Source of the DNA: Oscillospiraceae bacterium
GTDB taxonomy: Bacteria > Bacillota > Clostridia > Oscillospirales > Oscillospiraceae
Direction: 5' to 3'
DNA length: 64,000 nt
Assembly: GCA_017861365.1 (NCBI GenBank)
Contig: JAGFXR010000003.1
Coordinates: 100,957 to 164,956 of the forward strand
A model generated the notes under the pieces. The model saw only the letters and a list, made by a program, of their open reading frames with translations. It did not search any database and was not told where the DNA came from. The first letter of the stretch is position 1. Each line of letters opens with the position of its first letter. Of the stretch, positions 33,523 to 43,324 are shown piece after piece. The translations under genes were made by a program, and so were the position numbers.

Positions 33523-34497
33523 TCAGTGCTTCTTCTTGCGCTCAATGGCGGTTTTTGCCGCGCGGATGATGCGGTCGGCGGTCAGGTCATATTCTTTTCT
33601 CAGGAACGCTTCGGTGCCCACCTGCCCAAAGCGGTCGTCCGTACCCACCATTTCCATGGGGCAGGGGCAGGTCCGCGTGACCGCCTCCGCCACGGCGGCG
33701 CCCAGTCCGCCCAGGGTGTTATGGTTTTCGGCCGTGACAATTGCACCGGTTTCGGCAGCGCAGCGAGCCACCAGCTCCGTGTCCATGGGCTTCCAGGTAA
33801 ACAGATCCACCACACGGACGGAAAGTCCCTCATTCTCCAGCACGATGGCCGCCTTGATGGCCTCCGCGACCATGATGCCCGATGCCATGATCGTGACGTC
33901 CCGGCCCTCCACCAGTACATTTCCCTTGCCAATTTCGAAGGTTGAGCCATCCTGATAGATGCTGACAGCGTCCTTGCGGGCCATGCGGATATAGTAGACA
34001 CCGTAGGTGTCTGCCAGCTGGCGGGTCAAATCTCCCAGCATCACGGGGTCGGAGGGCTCCAGAAGAGTGATCTGGGGAATGGAGCGCAGTACGCCCATAT
34101 CCTCGAAAGGCATATGAGTTCCGCCGTTGTAGGCGGCGGTGACGCCGGGGTCGCTGCCAATGATGCGTACGTTGAGCTTTGCGTAGGCGGCGGACATAAA
34201 GATCTGGTCACACACCCGGCGGGAGGAAAACACGCCGAAAGAGTGGGCGAAGGGAATCTTTCCCGTGGCGGACAGGCCGGCGGCGACGCCGATCATATTC
34301 GCCTCGGCAATACCCACGTCAAAGAAACGGCCGGGGAACTCCTTCATAAAGGGCTTCATGCCGGAGGAGCCCATGAGATCGGCATCCAGAGCGCAGATAC
34401 GGGGATCGTTCTTGGCCAGCTCGATCAGAGTATCGCAGTAGACATCCCGCATCAGGCGGGGATCTTTATCTAAAATGGTCTTTTTCACCTGAAACAT
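33523..34497 (-). CDS. Transketolase, C-terminal subunit (split type)
   Basis: Pyrimidine-binding and C-terminal domains of transketolase. They work with the N-subunit upstream in the non-oxidative pentose phosphate pathway. Residues about 20-180 hold the Pyr domain (DADLMGSSGMKPF, DVGIAEANMIGVAAGL with the catalytic Glu, FSSRRVCDQIF). Residues 190-320 form the transketolase C domain (VRVVDLFTWKPMD). 324 aa as usual for split forms. SD AAAGGGGG; 14 nt separate it from the N-subunit stop. Confidence 0.93.
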   Translation of the reverse strand: MFQVKKTILDKDPRLMRDVYCDTLIELAKNDPRICALDADLMGSSGMKPFMKEFPGRFFDVGIAEANMIGVAAGLSATGKIPFAHSFGVFSSRRVCDQIFMSAAYAKLNVRIIGSDPGVTAAYNGGTHMPFEDMGVLRSIPQITLLEPSDPVMLGDLTRQLADTYGVYYIRMARKDAVSIYQDGSTFEIGKGNVLVEGRDVTIMASGIMVAEAIKAAIVLENEGLSVRVVDLFTWKPMDTELVARCAAETGAIVTAENHNTLGGLGAAVAEAVTRTCPCPMEMVGTDDRFGQVGTEAFLRKEYDLTADRIIRAAKTAIERKKKH

Positions 34498-34511
34498 GTT
34501 AAATCCCCCTT

Positions 34512-35372
34512 TTACAGCGCGGCCTTGGCATCCGCAAGAATCTTGCGGGCCGCGGCAAGCGCCTCTTCCATCTGCTCGGGCTTGAAGTTCATATGATGGT
34601 TGTTCTCGTTGTCCTCGGCAAAGGTGCAGCCGTGGCCCTTCTTGGTGTGGAGAACGATCATTGTGGGAGTTCCATTATGTGCTTTCGCGGCGCGGATGGC
34701 GTCAAACAGCTCCTCGATGTCATGGCCGTTGACGTTGATGACATTCCATCCAAATTCCACCCACTTTTTGCCCATGTCGCCCAGATCCAGAATGTCCTTG
34801 GTGTATCCGTCCAGCTGCTGGCCGTTTAAATCCACAAAGCCGATGAGATGGTCGAGCTTCTGGCTGGGGGCAAACATGGCGCCCTCCCAGACCTGGCCCT
34901 CATTGCATTCGCCATCCCCCAAAACGAAATAGGTGTAGTTCTCCCGTCCGTCCAGACGGTTGCCCAGCGCAATGCCGATGGCGGCCGAAATTCCCTGACC
35001 CAGGGAGCCGGTGGTCATGTCCACACCCAGGGTATGATTGCGGTCGCAGTGGCTGGGCAGATTGGTTCCGCCCTGATTGAGCGTCTTCAGCTCCTCCATG
35101 GGAAAGTAGCCGCTCAGCGCCAGGGTGGCATAGAGAGCAGGGCCGGCGTGTCCCTTGGACATCACCAGCCAGTCCCGTTCCTCCCACCGGGGATTTTTGG
35201 GATCGTGCCTGAGCTCGCTGCCGTAAAGAACGGCGGCCAGCTCCACAATGGACATGGCTCCGCCCACATGCCCAAATCCAAGCGCGCCCAGCTCCTCAAG
35301 AGTTGCCACCCGGATTTCCTCCGCAAATAAGCGAAGCTTCTTCATTTGTTCCGCTTTCTCCAACCATGACAC
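34512..35372 (-). CDS. Transketolase, N-terminal subunit (split type)
   Basis: Thiamine-diphosphate-binding part. GHVGGAMSIVELAAVLYG is near residue 33, and the ThDP motif starts GDGECNEGQVWEGA near 150 and ends in the FVDLNGQQ region. 286 aa, C-terminus at the PP-domain boundary. AAGGATG before the ATG. It lies just downstream of the LtaS-like gene in the same direction (18 nt), so it could belong to the glyS transcript. Confidence 0.93.
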   Translation of the reverse strand: MSWLEKAEQMKKLRLFAEEIRVATLEELGALGFGHVGGAMSIVELAAVLYGSELRHDPKNPRWEERDWLVMSKGHAGPALYATLALSGYFPMEELKTLNQGGTNLPSHCDRNHTLGVDMTTGSLGQGISAAIGIALGNRLDGRENYTYFVLGDGECNEGQVWEGAMFAPSQKLDHLIGFVDLNGQQLDGYTKDILDLGDMGKKWVEFGWNVINVNGHDIEELFDAIRAAKAHNGTPTMIVLHTKKGHGCTFAEDNENNHHMNFKPEQMEEALAAARKILADAKAAL

Positions 35373-35390
35373 ATCCTTTATAAATTTACG

Positions 35391-37217
35391 TTAATCGTTG
35401 AAATGATATTGGGTATAGTACTGATTCTGAAGGTATTCGCTTACCAGCTCCTCGTCCTCCTCGGACAGAGTGTCGGTCAGCGTTCCGTCTTCGAGGTAAA
35501 TGCCGTTTTCGCCCAGGACCGGAACCGCTTCCTTCACCTGGCTGATCGATTGCATGTAAGCGGAGCCCTCCCAGCCGCACAGTTCAAACAGCTCGCTCAT
35601 CAGGAAATAGGGTCCCAAATCCGGCCCCTCTCCCACAAAGTCATACCCCAAAGCTTCCTTTGCCGCGTCGTTTGCCCAGATGAGGTATCGGGTGCCGTAA
35701 TAATTATAGAAGCCCTCGGTTGTGCCGCAGTCCAGATTGATCCCCAGAGCCTGATAGACGCTGGTGGAATAGCCCAGCCACGGATTGTGATCGCCGAACA
35801 CGACGATCACAACCGGCTCGTCGCTCTCACGGAAGGTATCCACAAATTCGGCCAGATTTTCGCTGGTGTCGTGAACCGAGCCGAAATAGTTGTCCAAAAT
35901 ATACTGCTGTTCATCGGTGTATCCCTGATTGACCACATAGTCTCCCTTTTCTCCCCACCAGCAGATGTAGTCGTCATAGGGACCATGACCCTGATAGGAG
36001 ACATTGAAGGAAAACAGCGGCTCATCTGAATCCATTAAGCTCAGGCAACGGTCGGCAAGCTCGGAAAAGAACGTGTCATCGTTGGCGACCTGGTCATTCG
36101 TCAGCTCACCGTAATAATTTTCCACAAAACGGTAGCTGTCAAACCCAAGATACTGATTGATGTTCATGCGGTTGTACATCCACTCATAGCAGGGGTGGTC
36201 CCCGGTGGTCTGATAACCCTGGTTTTTAAAATACCAGACATAGGAATTGGTGTTGGAGCGGAAATTACCCAGGCTTGAGTATCCGGTCAAAAAGGTCCGC
36301 TCCGTATAGACCGTGCCTCCGGCAAAGATATTGGTCAGCAGGTTGCCGGAATAGCTCTCATCCTCCAGCTCATGAAACGCCTCATAAACGTCAAAGCTGA
36401 ATTCAAGCTGATCATACTTAGAAAAATCGCTGAACGCCTCCAGCTGAATGCCGATGATGTTGACCTTCTCATCGTCAGGGATATCCACATCCTCGTAGTT
36501 GGACAGGCGCGTTTCGGTGGTAAGCTCGCTGTACCCCGTCGGCGGAGTCAGCAAAATGTCGGTGATGCTGTGGAGAAAGGGATAGAGGAAGCCTTTGGAG
36601 ATAAACGTCTGGTTTTCAGACCATTGGCTGACCATCGCGCCGTTTTCCGTGGCGGTATCATATACCTCATCACTGTAATAAAGATATCCAGGGGCGGCGG
36701 TGCAGGCCAGAGCCGCCACTGAGCCAATCAGCCGGATCTTTCCGATAGGCTTCCCTTTGGCGCAAAAAAACAGAAATACGGTCACCGCCGCAATGAGTCC
36801 GATGGAGGCCCACATAGAACCGTGGATCAACACCTCGTATTGGTCGGACATCTTGACGCCCTCTTGGATCAGCATGAGATCCTCAAAGACAAGGGGATCG
36901 TCTCTGGCTAAAATTTTGCAATAGTTGGCCCAGGACAGAATCATGACAAGAGACGAAGTAGACAGAAACGCGATCCAGCTTCTTCCTGTCACAAACCAGA
37001 GGAGAAACGCCAGCAGTACGGGGGGCAAGAGATTCAGTGCCGCCAAAAGGGGATGCTGAAAATAACTGAGAAACATGGGAATCCAATACGATCCCGTAGA
37101 AAACCACAGAGACAGGGCGCCGGTCAGCAGGGCCGCGCACAGCAGCGCCGCGGCATTCCAGACCCAATATGCGATAGGGTGATCCTCCCTCCGGAGGAAG
37201 GTAAACTGAAATTTCAA
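35391..37217 (-). CDS. LtaS-family membrane sulfatase (phosphoglycerol transferase-like)
   Basis: 608 aa. Five TM helices (about 15-190) precede an extracellular sulfatase-fold domain. Its sites include [12 protein letters not shown] (metal Glu), [13 protein letters not shown] (candidate nucleophile Thr), and [13 protein letters not shown] (metal Asp/His). It transfers glycerol-phosphate or a related group onto a cell-wall polymer or lipid (family knowledge). The start is TTG at 37217, overlapping the glyS stop in TTGA; no better start is present until about 45 codons later. Translation is therefore probably coupled to glyS. Confidence 0.85.
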   Translation of the reverse strand: MKFQFTFLRREDHPIAYWVWNAAALLCAALLTGALSLWFSTGSYWIPMFLSYFQHPLLAALNLLPPVLLAFLLWFVTGRSWIAFLSTSSLVMILSWANYCKILARDDPLVFEDLMLIQEGVKMSDQYEVLIHGSMWASIGLIAAVTVFLFFCAKGKPIGKIRLIGSVAALACTAAPGYLYYSDEVYDTATENGAMVSQWSENQTFISKGFLYPFLHSITDILLTPPTGYSELTTETRLSNYEDVDIPDDEKVNIIGIQLEAFSDFSKYDQLEFSFDVYEAFHELEDESYSGNLLTNIFAGGTVYTERTFLTGYSSLGNFRSNTNSYVWYFKNQGYQTTGDHPCYEWMYNRMNINQYLGFDSYRFVENYYGELTNDQVANDDTFFSELADRCLSLMDSDEPLFSFNVSYQGHGPYDDYICWWGEKGDYVVNQGYTDEQQYILDNYFGSVHDTSENLAEFVDTFRESDEPVVIVVFGDHNPWLGYSTSVYQALGINLDCGTTEGFYNYYGTRYLIWANDAAKEALGYDFVGEGPDLGPYFLMSELFELCGWEGSAYMQSISQVKEAVPVLGENGIYLEDGTLTDTLSEEDEELVSEYLQNQYYTQYHFND

Positions 37218-38650
37218 AACCTTATGTTCTCCTCCAGGTATGCTTTGACTTCGCTGATAGGGATACGAATCTGATTCATAGTGTCGCGGTCACGGATGGT
37301 AACACAGTGATCGGCAGGAGTTTTTTCATCTCCCACCGTCTGAAAATCAAAGGTAATGCAGAAGGGGGTTCCAACCTCATCCTGACGGCGGTAGCGCTTG
37401 CCGATGGAGCCAGAATCGTCGTAATCAACCATCAAGTCCCGAGAGAGCTCCTGATAAAGCTCCAGTGCCGGGCCGGAGAGAACCTCTTTTTTGGACAGGG
37501 GCAGGATCGCGGCTTTAAAGGGTGCCAGAGCAGGATGCAGCCGAAGCACCACACGCACGTCGTCCTTGCCGTTTTTGTCCTGGCCGACCACCTCTTCATC
37601 GTAGGCGTCGATGAGGAACGCCAGAGTGACCCGGTCAGCACCCAGAGAGGGTTCGATGACATAGGGGACATAATGTTCCCCGCTCTCCTGATCGAAATAG
37701 GTCTGATCCTTGCCGGAGGTGGATTGGTGAGCCTTCAGGTCATAGTCGGTGCGGGAGGCCACGCCCCACAGCTCGCCCCAGCCGAAGGGGAAGAGAAACT
37801 CAAAGTCCGTGGTGGCGTTGGAATAATGGGAGAGCTCCTCCTTCTCATGGTCACGCAGGCGGATGTGCCCAGCCTGTATGCCCAGGGAGTCGAGCCAGTC
37901 TTTGCAATATGAGCGCCAGTAGTCGAACCACTCAAGCTCCGTACCGGGCTTGCAGAAAAATTCCAGCTCCATCTGCTCAAACTCGCGGGTGCGGAAGGTA
38001 AAGTTTCCTGGGGTAATCTCATTACGGAAGGATTTTCCCACCTGGCACACGCCGAAGGGAATTTTCTTTCTGGAGGTACGCTGGACATTTTGAAAATTTA
38101 CAAATATGCCCTGGGCGGTTTCGGGACGCAGATAAATCTCCGCCGCGGAATCCTCCGTCACGCCCTGATGAGTCTTGAACATCAGGTTGAACTTGCGGAT
38201 ATCGGTGAAGTCCGACTTGCCGCAGCCGGGACATGGAATTTCCTTCTCGCGGATATAGGCCATCAGCGTGTCGTTGTCCATGGCCTCTACTGCAACATCG
38301 TCACTGCCGTGCTCGTGGTTGTACTCCTCCACCAGCTTATCCGCCCGGTGGCGCATTTTGCACGCCTTGCAGTCAATGAGGGGATCGTTAAAGGTGGCCA
38401 CATGGCCGGAAGCCACCCAAACCTGCGGGTTCATCAGAATGGCCGCGTCAAGCCCTACGTTGTAGGGATTTTCCTGGACGAATTTCTTCCACCATGCTTT
38501 CTTTACATTGTTCTTCAGCTCAACGCCAAGGGGGCCGTAATCCCATGTGTTGGCCAAACCGCCGTAAATTTCACTGCCGGAAAAAACAAAGCCGCGGCCC
38601 TTGCAAAGCGCCACGATTTTTTCCATGGTTTTCTCTTGATTTGTCAGCAT
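37214..38650 (-). CDS. glyS: Glycyl-tRNA synthetase (single-chain, alpha2 type)
   Basis: Charges tRNA-Gly. Class II synthetase of 478 aa. The N-terminal catalytic parts are [20 protein letters not shown] and [12 protein letters not shown] Cys-rich zinc insertion lies near 85-160 ([19 protein letters not shown]). Motif 2 is near [21 protein letters not shown], motif 3 near [16 protein letters not shown], and the anticodon-binding domain follows at about 370-478. The ATG at 38650 follows GGAGG by 8 nt; the in-frame upstream GTG-type extension is not needed. It heads an operon with the LtaS-like gene. Confidence 0.96.
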   Translation of the reverse strand: MLTNQEKTMEKIVALCKGRGFVFSGSEIYGGLANTWDYGPLGVELKNNVKKAWWKKFVQENPYNVGLDAAILMNPQVWVASGHVATFNDPLIDCKACKMRHRADKLVEEYNHEHGSDDVAVEAMDNDTLMAYIREKEIPCPGCGKSDFTDIRKFNLMFKTHQGVTEDSAAEIYLRPETAQGIFVNFQNVQRTSRKKIPFGVCQVGKSFRNEITPGNFTFRTREFEQMELEFFCKPGTELEWFDYWRSYCKDWLDSLGIQAGHIRLRDHEKEELSHYSNATTDFEFLFPFGWGELWGVASRTDYDLKAHQSTSGKDQTYFDQESGEHYVPYVIEPSLGADRVTLAFLIDAYDEEVVGQDKNGKDDVRVVLRLHPALAPFKAAILPLSKKEVLSGPALELYQELSRDLMVDYDDSGSIGKRYRRQDEVGTPFCITFDFQTVGDEKTPADHCVTIRDRDTMNQIRIPISEVKAYLEENIRF

Positions 38651-38819
38651 ACCCAATTCCTCCGCAACTTGTCGATCCAATACTTATGTCAATTCTACAC
38701 CATTTTAACACTACCATTATATACGGTTTCCCCCTGTTGTCAACCGAAAGACACGCCTTCTGCCTGATAAAATGGCCTCAAAAGGGGAAACGAGGCGCTC
38801 CATTGGGCAATACGTGTGA

Positions 38820-38848
38820 GGGCGGTCTCCCCTCGTGGGAGGCCGCCC
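38820..38848 (-). terminator. GC-rich hairpin after the beta-helix gene
   Basis: GGGCGGCCTCCC/GGGAGACCGCCC stem, 42 nt beyond the stop of the gene at 38890. It has no T-run on the minus strand, so activity is uncertain. Confidence 0.4.
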
Positions 38849-38889
38849 GTTTCTGCTGATGACGCTCACGGGTTCGTCGGATTTGCCAC

Positions 38890-40809
38890 TTACTTTGAAT
38901 CGCCGGAACCCTGGTTTTTATTTGATTGATAGAAATAATACCCAATGGCGCACGCGCCGGCGAGCGCAACCACTATGGCAATTGCCACATAAAGCCCGGT
39001 ATAATCACTGGATGCCGCTGACTCGCCGGATGCCTCGGAAGCCGCGGTGGTGGAGGTGGTTTCCGTCGTGCCGGAGGAGGAGCCGTTGCTGCTGAAGGTG
39101 GTTTCCACCGCGTAATACGTGTCAAAGTCGGAACGGTCAATAAAAGAGGTGCTCAGGGCGTTGCTCTCGTTGGTTGTGACAGTGGTGGAATAAGCGCCTG
39201 TAACGGTGACAGTGTAAGAACTGGTGCCGGTTACCTCGGCGGTTCCATCCGCGACAATGGAGACGGTATTTCCGTCCTCGTCCACCACAGAACCGCCATC
39301 CGCGACGTTTAGGTTGGTTACGGTGGAGTCTCCGGTCACCACCCACTTGGAGGTACTGTCTACATTAATGGTAATGGGAGCGTCGGTTGCGTCGGTATTC
39401 ACCTCATTGGTGGAAATAGCGGCGGTGCCCGTATAGGTGGTGCCCTCCAGCAGGAACAGGTTTAAACTGCTGATGGTATCCACGTCGATGTCGCCGCTGA
39501 GGGTTTCACTCAGGCAGGTAAACTGAACCTCCGCGCCGTTGCTTCCAGCGGTACCCCAACTGTTGGCGTCATTGCCCTGAACGGTGATCAGGCTGGCCTT
39601 GCTGCTGTCGAAATCGAGAACAGTATCGCTCAGTACCACATTCGCCTGGGTGTTGGTGAAGTAAAACATGGTGCCGCTTTCAATGGCACTCTTGAGGGTG
39701 GAGTTGGAGACCTCAAAGGTGGCGCTGCTGCCCGTGGTTGATTCCGCGTCGCCGGAGGTGGACTGATAAATGATGATGCCGTTTGCGATGGGGTCGCTGC
39801 CTGTGGTGGTGGTACATTTGCTGGTGAGCGTGGAGTTATAAATCAAAATGGTGTTCAGACCCTCCATACCCGCGATCTGACTGCCGGTGGAGGTTCCGGT
39901 CACGTTGTCCGCCTCCACGTCTCCGGTAGAGTAGAGCAGGGGTGAGCCCGAGCCCTCGGTAGACAGGGTGCTGTTGGCAACGGAAATGTAACCGCCGCCG
40001 CGGTCGGTGGCCACGGTGGCGCTGTGGTCGCCCTGGGTGGAGATGGTCATCTGATTGGCCACGATGGTTCCGCCGTAGGTGGCGTCAAGGCCTCTTGAGT
40101 TGCCCTGCGTTGTGGCAATGGTGTCGTTATTGGCGTAGACCGTCGCGCTGTCCGTGGAGAAAATCGCGTTGCTGCCTTCGCTGTCGGCGCTTAAGGTGCT
40201 GTCTGAGATATAGGCGAAGGAATCAGCGTTGACCGCCAGCAGGATGGAGTTTATACCGTAAAAATTACAGTTGTCGCCGTTGGTGTCGTCGCCGGATTTG
40301 CTGAGGGTTCCGTTGGTCATGACCAGGGTTCCGGCGTTTTCCACCAATGCGGCGTTCTGATCGGCGTCTGTGGCGCTGTAGGATTCGCCGTCCGATGTGA
40401 CGGATTCTCCGTCGACGGTCAGCGCGCCCGAGAGGGTTCCCGTGTAGTCATAGGTCATGGTGTTTGCACCGCCGCCTCCGCCCGAAGGCGCTTCTCCGGA
40501 GGGAGCCCCGCCAGACGGACCGCCGCCGCCATCAGAGGGAGCACCGTTCCCGCCGCCGGAGCCGCCGGAAGAAGAATCACCGGAGGGCGCGCCGCCCCCG
40601 CCTCCCGGACCACCGGAGGAAGAATCACCTGAGGGACCTCCTCCGCCGGAAGGTGGGTTTCCTGAGGGGGCTGACTGGGATTGAGCGGTTTCTGTCGATG
40701 TATCCGTGGCGCTGGCCGCCAATCCCGCCGACACCGAGGTGAGAACCAGTGTGAGTGCCAACGCGCACGCCAATCCGCGCTTTGTGGTTTGAATTTTTAA
40801 CAGGTACAT
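38890..40809 (-). CDS. Secreted/anchored beta-helix adhesin-like protein with Pro-Ser-Gly repeats
   Basis: 639 aa. Signal peptide (about 8-33, cleaved near GLAA). Residues 45-115 are a low-complexity array of PSGGGG/PSGDSSSGG units. Then comes a long region of short Asn/Ser/Thr-rich beta-helix-like coils (AYISDSTLSADSEGSNAIFS, TVYANNDTIATTQG). A Ser/Thr spacer, a single C-terminal TM (about 607-627) and a short basic tail close it. This fits a membrane-anchored surface protein that projects through the wall. Ligand unknown. SD AAGGAG. The next gene upstream on the same strand is the SLH protein at 41036. Confidence 0.75.
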   Translation of the reverse strand: MYLLKIQTTKRGLACALALTLVLTSVSAGLAASATDTSTETAQSQSAPSGNPPSGGGGPSGDSSSGGPGGGGGAPSGDSSSGGSGGGNGAPSDGGGGPSGGAPSGEAPSGGGGGANTMTYDYTGTLSGALTVDGESVTSDGESYSATDADQNAALVENAGTLVMTNGTLSKSGDDTNGDNCNFYGINSILLAVNADSFAYISDSTLSADSEGSNAIFSTDSATVYANNDTIATTQGNSRGLDATYGGTIVANQMTISTQGDHSATVATDRGGGYISVANSTLSTEGSGSPLLYSTGDVEADNVTGTSTGSQIAGMEGLNTILIYNSTLTSKCTTTTGSDPIANGIIIYQSTSGDAESTTGSSATFEVSNSTLKSAIESGTMFYFTNTQANVVLSDTVLDFDSSKASLITVQGNDANSWGTAGSNGAEVQFTCLSETLSGDIDVDTISSLNLFLLEGTTYTGTAAISTNEVNTDATDAPITINVDSTSKWVVTGDSTVTNLNVADGGSVVDEDGNTVSIVADGTAEVTGTSSYTVTVTGAYSTTVTTNESNALSTSFIDRSDFDTYYAVETTFSSNGSSSGTTETTSTTAASEASGESAASSDYTGLYVAIAIVVALAGACAIGYYFYQSNKNQGSGDSK

Positions 40810-40977
40810 ATGATTACTCCTTCATCTCAAAAATAAGATGCCATTCGTTTGAATTATACCCCCATTGCCTTGAACTTAGCTGAAAAATGAATCGGCTTTC
40901 TTTCAGGGATCCTGTCGGGAGAGGAGGAAGAAGCGTCTCGCCGCCTTATAAAGTGCGTATCCGGCAGACAATAAAAC

Positions 40978-41015
40978 AAGCCTTCACCGGACTGGGCGCA
41001 GTCCGGTGAAGGCTT
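40978..41015 (-). terminator. Terminator of the SLH protein gene
   Basis: A 16-bp stem AAGCCTTCACCGGACT/AGTCCGGTGAAGGCTT with T-rich tails on both strands, 21 nt after the stop. Confidence 0.85.
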
Positions 41016-41035
41016 TTAATGTTGAAAGCGAGAGA

Positions 41036-43306
41036 TCAACTGTCCAGCGTTCCAGCAACCACCAATCGAATTTTGCCGCCCTCGGACGCTGGCTTGTCAT
41101 AGTATACCGTAAGGGTCTTGGCGTAGGCCCGGGCGGCGGTCAGGGAAGAAAACCAGGTTTCGGAGTCGGCGTTATAGCACTGGACATTCTCTGAAATAGG
41201 ATAGTCCACGCCGTTGACGGTGACGGTATCATCGCTGAAGGCGGAGCGATTGACTTTGGTAACGGCGGTGAGAAATATAATGTCTTCCATCCGGTTGTGG
41301 CCGTCCGAGTTGGCGTAAACCTGTCCGACAATCCCCACCGGCAGGCCGTCTTTTTTACCCAAATCCATCCCTGTAATCAGTGTGGAGTTGCTGCTGCTTG
41401 AATTTTCCACCGTTACTGTGCTGTTTAAATCAGGGCTGATGTCGTCACTGGTCGTTCCTTTGGTATAGTCCAGCAGGCCATAGGTGTAGCAGTCGCCTGT
41501 TACATTTTCCAGAATCAGCAGATTGACGCGCCCGGCATAATCCAGACCCACATAGGAGATGTCGTCCGCGGAAATTGTTTTGACGGTGACCTGATCCAGC
41601 CCTACGTCATAGAGCTTGCTGTCACCTACCCGCTCATAAACCTCCGCTCCGGAGGAAACCTTCAGGCTGCCCAGTGTTGCGTCCGCAACCTTCCAGTCAC
41701 CGGTGAAGGCGGCTCCTTTTCCCGTAGCCTGGTATACGGAAAGATATCCTTTTTCCGTGGAGGTTACTGTAGCCAGCTTGCCCTGCAGCGCGTTGATATA
41801 GGAGGAACCTGCCGTAGCGGTTCCCGTCACCTTGATTCCGGAGATTAGGGTAACCGTAACTGTGGGATAGGATACCTCGGTGACAAGACCCAGAGCTTTT
41901 GTGCTGACGGTACTGGCTGGCACCACGCCCGCCACCTGATTGTCACTGTCCAGCAGCAGTGTGATGGCATCGCCAACCGAACAGGAGGCAATGCTGTCCG
42001 TGGCGCAGCTGAGGACAGAAAAGGCATGTCCCAGAACGGTAATGGTGCTGGCGGACTGCACGGAAGGCGACGCCGACTCCAGGACTCCGGTTATTTTTTC
42101 ATCAGACACTGTGAGCACCTGGGTATTTACGTTGTAGCTGCCCACATCATAGATGCGCAGATCAGAACGGCTGGCGGTGACCCCGTTTTTGAGGATGGTA
42201 AAGGTATCCGAGCCTGTCAGGGAAGAAAAGGGATTGCTCCCGGTCAAGGCGGTGAGATAACCGTTTTTCACCGTGTCACCGTCATCAAGTAGGGTCATCC
42301 GCTCCACTGTGCCATCAGCATCAAAATAGAAGGTAATGGTTGCTCCCGCAGTCAGATCGAGATAAACGTCGGCATAGGTGGTTTCCGTGCTGTCCTCCCA
42401 AAATTCGGTGGAGGAGTTGACGGAAATGCTGGTGCCGTCTGTCAGCTTCACGTAGGTCGCCTCAAATTCTGAAACCGTAACCGTCTTGCTGGTGCCGGTG
42501 GCGCTCTCGGACGAGCGGGCGGCAATCACGTGTCCGGAAGAGTTTAAGTACAGATCAACGGTATACCCCTTCAGACGCTTTAAATCGCTGCGCTCGCTTT
42601 GATAGGTCGCACCCGATATTTTCACCGTGGTATCTGTGGCGGAGAGCAGCACCACGTCGCTGACCACGCTGCCGCCCAGAGTGGTTTCCAGAAAAACACT
42701 GCTTGCGTCCTTCGGCGTTGCGTACAGCAGGTTTTCAAATAGAATGGCCGCCTGTCCGCGGGTGATGATATCCCCGCCTCCGGCGGTCACGCCGTCCGTC
42801 AGGCCGATGCTGTCCGCCAGCGACAGATAGCCGTCATACCAATTGACTCCCGCGGCCACGTCGGAATCGCCGTAACCCAGCAGCCGCATTAGAATCGCCG
42901 CTGCCTGACCGTAGGTGACGGCGCTGTCGGGACGGAAAGAGCCGTCGCCCGAACCGCGCACCAGCGGGGAGGTTCCGCTGGCCGCGGCATTGATATAGCC
43001 CAAGGCCCAGTTGTCCGCGGTGACGTCGCTGAAGATGACCCGGCCCTTCTGGAGCCCGGCTTCGCTGCCCCGGTCATCCGCCAGAATCGCCATTTTACAG
43101 AAGGAAGCCCGGGTCAGCACGTCGCCGGGATGGAATAGGCCGTCGTCCGAACCTTGCACGATGCCAAGGAGCCGGAGTGTTTCCGCGGCCTCTGCGACGC
43201 TGGTGTCGGTGATGTCGCTGAAGCTGGAGGAGGACGCCCACGCCGGGGTCACCGCCGCCCCGCAGCACAGCAGCACAGCCAAACAGGCAGAAAAAATTCG
43301 TTTCAT
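41036..43306 (-). CDS. S-layer-homology-domain surface protein, 756 aa
   Basis: A secreted protein held at the wall by SLH domains. Signal peptide 1-25 (cleavage near AWA-SS). Three SLH units (about 28-205) carry FSDITDTSVAEAAETLRLLGIVQGSDDG, FSDVTADNWALGYINAAASG and YLSLADSIGLTDG. The rest (210-756) is a beta-rich region of Thr/Ser/Val-rich repeats without a named fold. It could be the secretion substrate of, or structural partner to, the exporter encoded just upstream on the same strand (19 nt gap). SD AAGGAG about 10 nt before the ATG. Confidence 0.85.
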   Translation of the reverse strand: MKRIFSACLAVLLCCGAAVTPAWASSSSFSDITDTSVAEAAETLRLLGIVQGSDDGLFHPGDVLTRASFCKMAILADDRGSEAGLQKGRVIFSDVTADNWALGYINAAASGTSPLVRGSGDGSFRPDSAVTYGQAAAILMRLLGYGDSDVAAGVNWYDGYLSLADSIGLTDGVTAGGGDIITRGQAAILFENLLYATPKDASSVFLETTLGGSVVSDVVLLSATDTTVKISGATYQSERSDLKRLKGYTVDLYLNSSGHVIAARSSESATGTSKTVTVSEFEATYVKLTDGTSISVNSSTEFWEDSTETTYADVYLDLTAGATITFYFDADGTVERMTLLDDGDTVKNGYLTALTGSNPFSSLTGSDTFTILKNGVTASRSDLRIYDVGSYNVNTQVLTVSDEKITGVLESASPSVQSASTITVLGHAFSVLSCATDSIASCSVGDAITLLLDSDNQVAGVVPASTVSTKALGLVTEVSYPTVTVTLISGIKVTGTATAGSSYINALQGKLATVTSTEKGYLSVYQATGKGAAFTGDWKVADATLGSLKVSSGAEVYERVGDSKLYDVGLDQVTVKTISADDISYVGLDYAGRVNLLILENVTGDCYTYGLLDYTKGTTSDDISPDLNSTVTVENSSSSNSTLITGMDLGKKDGLPVGIVGQVYANSDGHNRMEDIIFLTAVTKVNRSAFSDDTVTVNGVDYPISENVQCYNADSETWFSSLTAARAYAKTLTVYYDKPASEGGKIRLVVAGTLDS

Positions 43307-43324
43307 ATGTGTATGCTCTCCTTT

